Origin: Actinopolyspora lacussalsi subsp. righensis
GTDB lineage: Bacteria > Actinomycetota > Actinomycetes > Mycobacteriales > Pseudonocardiaceae
DNA length: 64,000 bases
NCBI RefSeq assembly: GCF_900116555.1
Contig: NZ_FPAT01000002.1
Span: 372,001-436,000, forward strand
Reading direction: 5' to 3'
The position numbers and the translations under genes are program-made. Below, in pieces: positions 26,406 to 33,438 of this stretch; position 1 is the first letter of the stretch, and each line of letters opens with the position of its first letter. The notes beneath the pieces are model-generated. The model worked only from the letters and a program-made list of their open reading frames with translations, was not told the origin of the DNA and searched no databases.

Positions 26406-27355
26406 GCGTCCTCCTCGATCCGGAACGGGTGCACACGGTTGCCACGGACATCGGGATCGAAGCGGAACAGCGCGCCCGCGTGGGGATCCTCCCGGTTCTC
26501 GATGCCCTGCCGGGAGGTGGTGATGTAGAGGGTGTCCAGGTCGGTTCCGCCGAACGCGCAGGCGGTCACCTGGGGTGTGGGCAGCTCCACCCTGGTGAGC
26601 AGTTCGCCCTCCGGGCTGTAGCGGTGCACCGCCCCGCCCTGCCAGAGCGCGACCCACAGGCAGCCCGCGGCGTCCAGTGTCAACCCGTCCGGAGCGCCGA
26701 GCTCGTCCGGAATCCGCACCACGGGACGCCTGTCGTGCAGCTCCCCGGTGCCCGGCGTGACGTCGAACCGGTCGATGCGCCGGGTGGGGGTGTCCACGTA
26801 GTAAGCCGTCCCGCCGTCGGGGGTCCACACCAGACCGTTGGAGATGGTCACCCCGTCCAGCACCCGCTCGGTACTCAGGTCGCCGTGCAGCCGCCACAAC
26901 GCCCCCCGCCCGGGGGATTCGTCGTAGGCCATCGATCCCGCGTAGAACCTGCCGAGGGCGTCGCACCCGCCGTCGTTCATGCGTACCGAGGGGTCGCTCC
27001 ACAACTCGGGCAGTGACTCCGGTGTCTCGTTGCCGGGCCGCAGCAGGGCGAAGCCCCGTTCCAGCGCCAGCACCAGACCACCGCCCACCACCGGCCGCGC
27101 CACGGCGGCCACGGTTCCGACCTTGGTGCGGCCGACGGTGCCGCCCGGAACCATGCTCAGCAGGTCTCCGGCGAGCATGTCCACCCAGTGCAGCTGTCCG
27201 GTGGCCTCGTCCCAGACCGGCCCCTCGCCGTGCTCGGCGCGGCTCTCGGTCAGCTGTTCGGCCCGGTGTACGGCAACGTTCGAATCGCTGTGCAAGCCGA
27301 AGAATCCTTTCGTGCCGGGTTCTGCCGATCCGGACGGTGCGTCCGGTTCGGACAC
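26402..27355 (-). CDS. SMP-30/gluconolactonase-like lactonase
   Basis: 317 aa six-bladed propeller. The first metal ligand is in HGEGPVWDEATGQLHWVDM, then VRMNDGGCDALGRFYAG, SNGLVWTPDG and GAPDGLTLDAAGCLWVALW, the repeated blade signatures of regucalcin-type lactonases. In this context it probably opens galactono- (or another aldono-) lactone to feed DgoD. ATG at 27355 is close behind the GntR gene stop (15 bp), so they share a transcript. Confidence 0.87.
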   Translation of the reverse strand: MSEPDAPSGSAEPGTKGFFGLHSDSNVAVHRAEQLTESRAEHGEGPVWDEATGQLHWVDMLAGDLLSMVPGGTVGRTKVGTVAAVARPVVGGGLVLALERGFALLRPGNETPESLPELWSDPSVRMNDGGCDALGRFYAGSMAYDESPGRGALWRLHGDLSTERVLDGVTISNGLVWTPDGGTAYYVDTPTRRIDRFDVTPGTGELHDRRPVVRIPDELGAPDGLTLDAAGCLWVALWQGGAVHRYSPEGELLTRVELPTPQVTACAFGGTDLDTLYITTSRQGIENREDPHAGALFRFDPDVRGNRVHPFRIEEDA

Positions 27356-27370
27356 TGCCGCTGCTTCCGC

Positions 27371-28126
27371 TCAGCAGTCCGAATCCTGTCGCTCGCTCGG
27401 GGGGTCTTCCGGTTTCCCCCGGGGTGTGTTGAACACGGCGCGCAGATCCCGCTCGGTGGTTCGCAGGTGCCTGCGCATCGCCTCGGCCGCCCCGCCGGGA
27501 TCGCGTCGCCGGACGCGGTCGAGCACCTCGCGGTGCTGTTCGGCCGCGTCGGCGTGCGAGCCACCCAGCTTCCGGTGGCCCCGGTAACTGGCGATCATGC
27601 TGTCGTGCAGGCTGCCCGCCAGCGCCTCGATGAGCAACGCCAACATACGGTTGCCGGAGGCACGCGCCAGCAGTTCGTGGAACCGCAGGTCGGCGTCGTG
27701 GTACTCGGTGGCGTCCTCGGCCTGGTCCATCGCCCTGATCGCCAGCTCCATCGCGGAGACGTCGCTCGAACCGGCGTTGTTCGCGGCGAGCGTGCTGGTC
27801 TGCGTCTCCAGGCCGTGCCTGACTTCGAGCAGTTCGAATGCCGAGCCGGGGTTCCAGCGCAGCAGGGTGTTGAAGAAGTCACCGATCTGATCCCCGCTGG
27901 GTGCGGTGACGCGGGGGCGTCTTCCCTTGCGGATCTCCACCAGGCCACGTGCCTGCAGTGACCGGATCGCCTCGCGCACGGTCAGCCTGCTGACACCCAG
28001 CCGGGTCGCCAGCTCGGACTCGGAGGGAAGCAGCTCGCCCACCCCGAACCGTTCGAAGATCAGTTCTTCGAGTTCCGTCGCGGCGTCCCGAGTTCCCGGG
28101 CGCTCCGGTTCGTCGGTCTCGCTCAT
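27371..28126 (-). CDS. FadR/GntR-family regulator of the galactonate locus
   Basis: 251 aa. The winged helix lies at about 20-80, with LPSESELATRLGVSRLTVRE and ARGLVEIRKGRRPRV. The C-terminal FCD domain has the metal-binding D/H residues in YHDADLRFHELLARASGN and the closing AMRRHLRTTERDL. It is likely the local repressor, analogous to DgoR. ATG at 28126 is preferred over 28156 (GAGGA 5 nt upstream). A 19-bp inverted repeat 60 bp upstream is a plausible operator. Confidence 0.88.
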   Translation of the reverse strand: MSETDEPERPGTRDAATELEELIFERFGVGELLPSESELATRLGVSRLTVREAIRSLQARGLVEIRKGRRPRVTAPSGDQIGDFFNTLLRWNPGSAFELLEVRHGLETQTSTLAANNAGSSDVSAMELAIRAMDQAEDATEYHDADLRFHELLARASGNRMLALLIEALAGSLHDSMIASYRGHRKLGGSHADAAEQHREVLDRVRRRDPGGAAEAMRRHLRTTERDLRAVFNTPRGKPEDPPSERQDSDC

Positions 28127-28185
28127 CCGTGTCCTCGGTCGCTCGTCGGGCGGCATCCGCCGAGTATCCCCGGCGTTCGGATCGA

Positions 28186-28204
28186 GAACATATCAGATAC
28201 GTTC
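28186..28204. promoter_or_regulatory. Candidate FadR/GntR operator
   Basis: GAACATATC-A-GATACGTTC, a 19-bp inverted repeat with 8 of 9 pairs, 60 bp upstream of the gntR start in the intergenic region shared with dgoD. Size and symmetry suit a FadR-subfamily dimer. Confidence 0.55.
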
Positions 28205-28306
28205 TTATCCCGGTAGGCTTTATCCTGATCGGATGCGTCGGTGAATCCGCAGCTCATACTAATCGAGTGGTCCGGTGATCGGGGCTTGATTGCTCCGGAT
28301 GCGGTG

Positions 28307-28335
28307 TTGACGCGGAGTAACCTGTCATACAGAAT
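28307..28335 (+). promoter_or_regulatory. Sigma-70-like promoter for dgoD
   Basis: TTGACG (28307-28312), 17 nt, CAGAAT (28330-28335), about 115 bp before the dgoD start. Good -35 and moderate -10. Confidence 0.55.
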
Positions 28336-28451
28336 CTCTCGCTCGACTCGACACTCGTCCAGGAGGGCACGCGACCCCCGGCAAGCGCGGACACCGAACT
28401 CCCACGAGCGAAACCCGACAGGCGAAACCCGACAGGCGGAACGGAGTGAAC

Positions 28452-29597
28452 ATGCGAATCACGGGGCTGGAGACTTTCCCAGTGCCGCCTCGTTGGCTGT
28501 TTCTCAGGATCTCCACCGACGAGGGGATCGTCGGCTGGGGCGAACCGGTGGTGGAGGGGCGTGCTCACACCGTCGCGGCGGCCGTCGACGAGCTGTCCGA
28601 GCTGTTGGTGGGGCGCGATCCGCTGGCCATCGAGGATCACTGGCAGGTGATGACCAAGGGTGGTTTCTACCGTGGTGGTCCGGTGCTCTCCAGCGCCGTG
28701 GCGGGCATAGACCAGGCGCTCTGGGACATCGCGGGCAAGAGCTACGGCGTACCCGTACACCGGCTGTTCGGTGGGCCGGTGCGCGAGCGGGTCCGGGTGT
28801 ACCAGTGGATCGGTGGTGACGAGCCCTCGGACGTGGCCGAAGCGGCCGCCGAGCAGGTAGAGGCCGGTTTCACCGCCGTGAAGATGAACGGCAGCGGCAG
28901 ACTGCGCCACATCGACACGCCCGCCGAGCTGGACGCGGTGGTCAGCCGGGTCGCCGCGGTGCGCGAGGTGCTCGGCGACGAGCGTGACGTGGCGGTGGAC
29001 TTCCACGGCCGGTTCTCCACCGCGATGAGCCGTCGGGTGCTGCCCCGCTTGGAGCCGCTGTCCCCGCTGTTCGTCGAGGAACCGGTGCTACCGGAGAACA
29101 CCGCCAAGGTCCGCGACCTCGTCACCTCGACTTCCATTCCCATCGCGCTGGGGGAGCGGTTGTTCTCCCGCTGGGACTTCCGCGATGTGCTGACCTCCGG
29201 AATCGCCGTGGCGCAGCCCGATCTCTCACATGCGGGCGGGATCTCGGAGGTGCGCCGCATCGCGGCGATGGCCGAGGCGCACGACGTGACGCTGGCGCCG
29301 CACTGTCCACTCGGGCCGCTGGCGCTGGCGGCCAGCCTGCAGATCGCCTTCGCGACCCCGAACTTCCTGATCCAGGAGCAGAGCAGGGGAATCCACTACA
29401 ACGTGGGCTCGGACCTGCTGGACTACCTGGTCGATCCCAGCCCGTTCCGGTTCGACGAGGGGCACGTCGCCGCGCCCCAGGGGCCCGGTCTGGGCGTCGA
29501 GATCGACGAGGCGAAGGTGCGCGAGGCCGCCGAGCGCGGTCACCGCTGGCGTTCACCGGTCTGGCGTGATTCGGACGGCGCCTTCGTCGAGTGGTGA
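28452..29597 (+). CDS. dgoD: D-galactonate dehydratase
   Basis: 381 aa enolase-superfamily enzyme, close to E. coli DgoD throughout: MRITGLETFPVPPRWLFLRI, WGEPVVEGRAHTV, GFYRGGPVLSSAVAGIDQAL, DFHGR, FVEEPVLPEN, GERLFSRWDF, QPDLSHAGGISE and APHCPLGPLALAASL. Metal ligands D (VDFHGR), E (VEEP) and E (LGER), plus the catalytic His in APHCPLGP, are present. It dehydrates galactonate to KDGal. ATG at 28452 has GGAG 5 nt upstream. The last 107 bp of the gene (36 codons) plus 6 bp recur at 33264. Confidence 0.93.
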   Translation: MRITGLETFPVPPRWLFLRISTDEGIVGWGEPVVEGRAHTVAAAVDELSELLVGRDPLAIEDHWQVMTKGGFYRGGPVLSSAVAGIDQALWDIAGKSYGVPVHRLFGGPVRERVRVYQWIGGDEPSDVAEAAAEQVEAGFTAVKMNGSGRLRHIDTPAELDAVVSRVAAVREVLGDERDVAVDFHGRFSTAMSRRVLPRLEPLSPLFVEEPVLPENTAKVRDLVTSTSIPIALGERLFSRWDFRDVLTSGIAVAQPDLSHAGGISEVRRIAAMAEAHDVTLAPHCPLGPLALAASLQIAFATPNFLIQEQSRGIHYNVGSDLLDYLVDPSPFRFDEGHVAAPQGPGLGVEIDEAKVREAAERGHRWRSPVWRDSDGAFVEW

Positions 29598-29603
29598 GCC
29601 GGG
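29491..29603 (+). repeat. dgoD 3'-end direct repeat, left copy
   Basis: These 113 bp (end of dgoD plus 6 bp) match 33264-33376 in direct orientation with only three substitutions. The left copy is the functional gene end. Confidence 0.93.
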
Positions 29604-29674
29604 GCTCGGTGGCGGTTCGCTCCTCGCTCACGAGGATGCACACCGTCCTCGGCCGTCGTGGCCGGAGACGCGAA

Positions 29675-29706
29675 AAGTCCCGCTCGGCGTGTACCGAGCG
29701 GGACTT
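29675..29706 (-). terminator. Terminator of the DUF397 gene
   Basis: A 13-bp perfect stem (AAGTCCCGCTCGG / CCGAGCGGGACTT) with a 6-nt loop. On the minus strand it is followed by TT beyond the paired TT, making a TTTT run, just after the DUF397 stop. It may also stop dgoD transcripts from the other side. Confidence 0.8.
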
Positions 29707-29718
29707 CACGGCAGCGGT

Positions 29719-29919
29719 TCAGCCGTCGAGGCGGTCGCTTTTGATCGCGTCGACGAAGGCGGTGAAGTGGCCCGGGGAGACCGCGAGGACGGGGCTGTCG
29801 GTGCCGAGCTTGCTGTCTCGGAGGAGAGCGGTCCCCGGTAGGTTCTGGGCGACCTCGACGCAGTTACCGCCACTGTTCGATCGTGACGACTTTCGCCACG
29901 TCGCACGCGAGAGATCCAC
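29719..29919 (-). CDS. DUF397 domain protein
   Basis: 66 aa. WRKSSRSNSGGNCVEVAQNL at residues 8-27 and the following VAVRDSK-like strand (LLRDSK), then FTAFVDAIK, are the whole DUF397 pattern. These small proteins accompany Scr1-type XRE regulators in actinomycetes and may act as toxin-like or signalling partners. It starts 13 nt after the regulator gene's stop on the same strand. Confidence 0.92.
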   Translation of the reverse strand: MDLSRATWRKSSRSNSGGNCVEVAQNLPGTALLRDSKLGTDSPVLAVSPGHFTAFVDAIKSDRLDG

Positions 29920-29931
29920 TGTGCCAGCCTC

Positions 29932-30789
29932 CTAGGTCTGTGCCGTGTGCGCCTCCCGAATGCTACGTATCAGCTCCAGGGAGGCTGGTGCTGGTAGGGC
30001 TGTGGATCGTAGTTCGTCGCCGACGTACTTCAGAGCTTCCACGTCGTTGGGGTCATCCACGGTGTGCCCTCCCAACGGAGTGTCGAGGAATCCGACAGCT
30101 TCGTTGTTGTCGAACGAGAGCAACGCGAACGAGCCGGAAGGGCTGGCGTGTGCTCCGGCGTTGTAGGGGAGCACTTGAACAATTACGTTCGGAAGTTCAC
30201 ACCAGCGCATCACTTGGTCCAATTGCTCTGTCATGAGTGCGGGGCCGCCGACTTCGCGATGTAGAGCTGCTTCGCTGATGACGGCTCGGAGGCGTAGTGG
30301 ATTCGGTTCAGTAAGCCGTTTCTGACGTTCCGCTCTGGCCTGTACCCGTCGTGAGATATCCACGGGGTTCGTCGTGTACCTACCCGCGCGGTGCACCTCG
30401 TAAGCGTATGCCTCGGTTTGAAGTAGACCGGGGATCAAGTCGAGTTCGAAGTTGACAGCCTCGGTAGCGAAGCTCTCGAAGTCCACGAACGGCTCGAACC
30501 AACTCGGTACGCGGTAACTCTCCCACCAACCACGCTGTTCGGCTTGCTGACGGGTCTCGTCCAACTGGCTGCGAACGTCTTGGTCTGCTTCGTAGAGATC
30601 GAGCAAGCTTATGAGCTCGTGACGTTTGATCTTGGAGCGTCCCGCTTCGATATGTCGGATCTTCGAGTCCGAACACCCGAGAGCGCTGCTTGCGTCCGCC
30701 ACGTCGAACTCCGCCGATTGGCGGAGTTTCGTAAGCCATGAGCCGAGCTGCCGACGCCTCGCGGATGACATGTCCAACAGCGTAGTCAT
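29932..30789 (-). CDS. XRE-family regulator, Scr1 type
   Basis: About 285 aa. An N-terminal helix-turn-helix (RRQLGSWLTKLRQSAEFDVA, then ALGCSDSKIRHIEAGRSKI) is followed by the DUF5753/Scr1 domain with YRVPSWFEPFVDFESFA, LIPGLLQTEAYA and the C-terminal VIVQVLPYNAGAHASPSGSF. Such proteins pair with DUF397 and regulate development or act as antitoxin-like proteins. Starts at 30789 or 30771 are both possible (also 30816). GC at third positions is lower than in the core genes, in line with transfer. Confidence 0.88.
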   Translation of the reverse strand: MTTLLDMSSARRRQLGSWLTKLRQSAEFDVADASSALGCSDSKIRHIEAGRSKIKRHELISLLDLYEADQDVRSQLDETRQQAEQRGWWESYRVPSWFEPFVDFESFATEAVNFELDLIPGLLQTEAYAYEVHRAGRYTTNPVDISRRVQARAERQKRLTEPNPLRLRAVISEAALHREVGGPALMTEQLDQVMRWCELPNVIVQVLPYNAGAHASPSGSFALLSFDNNEAVGFLDTPLGGHTVDDPNDVEALKYVGDELRSTALPAPASLELIRSIREAHTAQT

Positions 30790-30878
30790 GACAAGCTTCT
30801 GGAGATCATCACCCATTCAGATGAATGCATCGATGACACTATCAAAGATATATTCTGACACTGTCATGATGTTGTCGT

Positions 30879-31025
30879 ATGGATAGAAGAGTCAGGATCG
30901 ATACAGCAGTGATTGAATCAGAATCCGGCACTACAAGTGCTCTGCCGTTGGGCCGTGAAGCTCGGCCGTGCGGCTGTACTCGTGCGTACTTCGAGTCGAT
31001 GATCAGCGAGTTCGTCGCTTTGTGA
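30879..31025 (+). CDS. Possible 48-aa small protein
   Basis: ATG at 30879 opens a 48-codon frame divergent from the Scr1 gene, ending before a hairpin (31029). It has GTTSALPLGREARPCGCTRA then YFESMISEFVAL. No Shine-Dalgarno is visible and no family is recognised. A leaderless transcript is conceivable. Low confidence. Confidence 0.3.
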   Translation: MDRRVRIDTAVIESESGTTSALPLGREARPCGCTRAYFESMISEFVAL

Positions 31026-31028
31026 ACC

Positions 31029-31057
31029 ACTCGTCCGGTGGCGGTCACCGGACGAGT
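31029..31057. terminator. Hairpin after the small ORF
   Basis: ACTCGTCCGGTG / the matching CACCGGACGAGT, 12 perfect pairs around a short loop. No T-tract. Position fits a terminator of the small plus-strand ORF. Confidence 0.55.
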
Positions 31058-31220
31058 AGCCCTTCCCGCGTCGTGTGCTTGGCGGCCTTGGACGCGGGGG
31101 TGGCTCCGTCAGCCGTTTACTACTGATGTGGAGCGTTGTTGATGCTATCGCCTGGTATGAGACGCGTCGCTACGCGTCTCGAACTTCCGCACCATGTCCT
31201 CTTGTTGGGGGTGGTGTGAG

Positions 31221-31502
31221 GTGGGTTCGTTGTTTCCGCGTGGCCTGGTGTGTGTGGTGTTGGCCGTGACGGAGGCCGATCACCGGTCTGGCCAGCTGCC
31301 TCGGTTGCATGCGATCGAGCGTCACCCGGCCGAGTACACGGCCTCGTGGGTGCTGAGTCTGTGCCAGGTTTATCTGGGGTTGGGTGAGATCACCGGAATC
31401 GGTGAGCCGGAGGCTGATCCGGAGTTGTGTGCGCAGTGCTGTTGGGCGATGGCGGGGTCGGGTCGGCGGGGGCGGGTGGTGCGCCATGCCCGCGCTCACT
31501 GA
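31221..31502 (+). CDS. Hypothetical island protein 1
   Basis: About 93 aa from GTG at 31221 (the frame is open from 31194). It contains AVTEADHRSGQLPRLHAIER and YTASWVLSLCQVYLGLGEITG, and ends in a Cys-containing basic tail (CAQCCW). Its end overlaps the start of the next gene by 17 nt. No family recognised; small cysteine-containing proteins in tight overlap are common in actinobacterial integrative elements and plasmids. Confidence 0.5.
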   Translation: MGSLFPRGLVCVVLAVTEADHRSGQLPRLHAIERHPAEYTASWVLSLCQVYLGLGEITGIGEPEADPELCAQCCWAMAGSGRRGRVVRHARAH

Positions 31503-32007
31503 TCAGCCCGTGCCGCCGCCTCGGTTCGTGACCGGCACCGAGTCCGGGACGATTCATGCCACCGCCCCGTATAAACACGCCGAGTCCGCCCGTGCGGGTC
31601 GGGGGAGGGTGGCCTGTTTCTGCGGCGAGGTGGTCGAGTTGGCCCCGCACCCGCCGGAGCGGGTGTTGGGCGGGTGGCATCACTACTGCCGGGTGTGTAC
31701 TGAGTATCTGCTCGCTGCCAGTGATCCCTCCCCGCCGAGTCCGACGAATCTCTACGAGCCCTGGCTGTGCGAGCTGGCCCAGCTCGACACTTCGGCCACT
31801 GTGGACGGTGTGTCGGCGTGGTCGGTGGTTCCGTGTCGCCAGCAGCGGCACGGCCGGGCGGTGCTGCGGCTGAAACCCACCGCCGCCGGGATCGCGTTGC
31901 TGGCGCCTGCCCCGGCCGCTGCCTCGCTGTTCACGCTCGCCGAGGCGCGGCAGCTGCGGGACGCGCTGGATACGGCCCTGCGGGACCGGGAGGGGTGGCG
32001 ATCATGA
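31486..32007 (+). CDS. Hypothetical zinc-ribbon-like island protein 2
   Basis: 173 aa. A cysteine cluster, ACFCGEVVELAPH followed by HHYCRVCTEYLL (CxC...CxxC), suggests a zinc-binding knuckle near residues 44-85. The C-terminal half ends with LFTLAEARQLRDALDTAL, a helix typical of small helical proteins. The gene overlaps its neighbours on both sides (17 nt with the previous, 4 nt ATGA with the next). No named family. Confidence 0.55.
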   Translation: MPALTDQPVPPPRFVTGTESGTIHATAPYKHAESARAGRGRVACFCGEVVELAPHPPERVLGGWHHYCRVCTEYLLAASDPSPPSPTNLYEPWLCELAQLDTSATVDGVSAWSVVPCRQQRHGRAVLRLKPTAAGIALLAPAPAAASLFTLAEARQLRDALDTALRDREGWRS

Positions 32008-32534
32008 CGCTGACCCTGCTGCTGCTCGCGCTGCGTTGTCTGCTCGGGAAAAACCGTGTCGTCGGGAGAAATCGTGTCCGAGTTCGAGATCGCGGTGCTG
32101 CTGCTGGCGCTGCTGACCCTGGTGCTGGCGCGGCTGGCTTGGGGACCGAACCGATAACCGACCCTCCCGGTCACGGCTGGTTCGCCAGCGTGTTCGAGTC
32201 GAAGTGGCACGCCTGCCCCGCCAACACCAAAGCGGGAAACAGCGGGCTGCGGGCGCTGTGTGGGCACCTGTCCCGACGCGGCCCCTACCGCGGCCGTGCC
32301 GCCAGCGGTCCGCCCGATGAGGACGGCCGGTCGGTCTGTGACGCCTGCCTGCACGCCATCGGGCACCTGCCGCCCCGCCCACCACGGCTTCCTCCGGTGT
32401 GGATCGCCCACGGCGACACCGAGCCGGGCTGGCCCACCACCGATCCCGACGAGCCCAACACCCCCGCCGAGAAAACACCCGGTAACCCGTGTCCAGCAGG
32501 GACCGGTCACCACGGTCTCCCAGCCGTGGCCTGA
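32004..32534 (+). CDS. Hypothetical island protein 3 with nested mini-ORF
   Basis: 176 aa from ATG at 32004, with GGGAGGGG about 7 nt upstream and ATGA overlap with the previous gene. The part after about residue 45 looks genuinely coding: WFASVFESKWHACPANTKAG, LCGHLSRRGPY and SVCDACLHAIGHL, a C...C...CxxC..H zinc-like pattern. The first 45 codons overlap another frame (32074-32157), whose 27-aa membrane peptide looks more protein-like. The real start of this protein may then be TTG at 32139. Function unknown. Confidence 0.5.
   Translation: MTLTLLLLALRCLLGKNRVVGRNRVRVRDRGAAAGAADPGAGAAGLGTEPITDPPGHGWFASVFESKWHACPANTKAGNSGLRALCGHLSRRGPYRGRAASGPPDEDGRSVCDACLHAIGHLPPRPPRLPPVWIAHGDTEPGWPTTDPDEPNTPAEKTPGNPCPAGTGHHGLPAVA
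32074..32157 (+). CDS. 27-aa single-helix membrane peptide
   Basis: GTG at 32074 with GGGAG 5 nt upstream encodes a peptide with FEIAVLLLALLTLVLARLAW as one hydrophobic helix. It lies out of frame within the annotated start of the larger ORF. Small membrane proteins of this kind occur in spread/transfer loci of actinobacterial elements. Competing frames mean only one of the two N-terminal readings need be real. Confidence 0.4.
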   Translation: MSEFEIAVLLLALLTLVLARLAWGPNR

Positions 32535-32780
32535 CCGTCCACTCCAGGCCCGGGCGTGTGCCGTGAAAACCCCCGACACCTCCGGCACACGCCCGCCCGG
32601 CCCCCTGCACAACGGCGTGCCGGGGGCCGTCCCAGGCCGGTGCCGCGCCGGAGTTCTCCCTTCCCCATCCGGCGCGGCACCACCCCGGCCGGGAACAGGG
32701 GCCGCTCCCACCCCACCCCCGGCCGGGGACCCCCACACCACCGAAATACCGAACCACCGAACCGAACCGGACCCACCAGC

Positions 32781-33101
32781 ATGCCCCGACTCTCCCCGGT
32801 CACCACGATCCTGCTGCGCGAATGCGCCGGAACCGGCCTGGCCGTAGCGGCCTTCGCCTACAGCGGCTGGATCACCGTCGTCCTGAACCTGTCCCTCGTC
32901 ACGACGATCACCCACCCCAGCGAACCCGGCATCGAACTCCACGCGTTCTTCGGCGCACTGGCCTGCCTGCTGTGGTGGACAGGCATCGCCGGACTACGCC
33001 TCGCCGGATGGCGCACCAACTGGCCCACCCGCATCGGCCTACTCCTCACCGGCATACACACGATCGAACTCACTGTCGCGGCGGTAGTCCACTACACGTG
33101 A
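32781..33101 (+). CDS. Small island membrane protein
   Basis: 106 aa with three to four hydrophobic helices (about 14-38, 50-72, 80-103): AVAAFAYSGWITVVLNLSLV, FFGALACLLWWTGIAGLRLA, then LLLTGIHTIELTVAAVV. No family recognised. It sits at the end of the small-gene run, 247 bp after the previous gene. Confidence 0.55.
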   Translation: MPRLSPVTTILLRECAGTGLAVAAFAYSGWITVVLNLSLVTTITHPSEPGIELHAFFGALACLLWWTGIAGLRLAGWRTNWPTRIGLLLTGIHTIELTVAAVVHYT

Positions 33102-33230
33102 AACTCGAAATCCGATGGGCGCAGCCCGACAGATCCGCACCGCTGTCACAGGTCAGGATGGACATCCACATCGCACAGCATTGGCCAGTTGGAATTACCG
33201 CAGTCGAGTGAGCCGCCAGTCAGTGTCGGC

Positions 33231-33259
33231 CGAACTCACCCCACCCGGAACGTCCGCGA
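33231..33259 (+). repeat. Copy of the ceramidase 3' end
   Basis: 29 bp identical to 38262-38290, which is the end of the ceramidase gene (its last seven codons, the stop and 5 bp beyond). Only 4 bp separate it from the duplicated dgoD tail. Confidence 0.85.
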
Positions 33260-33263
33260 GGTT

Positions 33264-33376
33264 TGGGCGTCGAGATCGACGAGACGAAGGTGCGCGAGGC
33301 CGCCGAGCGCGGTCACCGCTGGCGTTCACTGGTCTGGCGTGATTCGGACGGCGCCTTCGCCGAGTGGTGAGCCGGG
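33264..33376 (+). pseudogene. Truncated dgoD 3'-end duplicate
   Basis: 110 of 113 bp match 29491-29603. It encodes the last 36 residues of DgoD (LGVEIDETKVREA and onward) with its stop, and lacks the rest of the gene. It is preceded by a ceramidase tail copy rather than by dgoD sequence, so it is a recombination scar, not a decayed full gene. Confidence 0.92.
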
Positions 33377-33404
33377 CCGGCTCGACAGCGGATGGTCGGT
33401 ACCG

Positions 33405-33429
33405 GAGTCCCGGTCTCGGACCGGGACTC
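33405..33429 (-). terminator. Terminator hairpin after rsr
   Basis: GAGTCCCGGTC (33405-33415) and GACCGGGACTC (33419-33429) form an 11-bp perfect stem with a 3-nt loop, 10 bp beyond the rsr stop. No T-tract. Confidence 0.6.
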
Positions 33430-33438
33430 GCCCGCGGT

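Noticed and set aside
29491-33376. Classical integrase-borne element using dgoD as attachment site
   Set aside because: Repeat layout is suggestive, but no integrase, excisionase or replication gene lies inside, and the ceramidase tail at the junction is not explained by simple site-specific integration.
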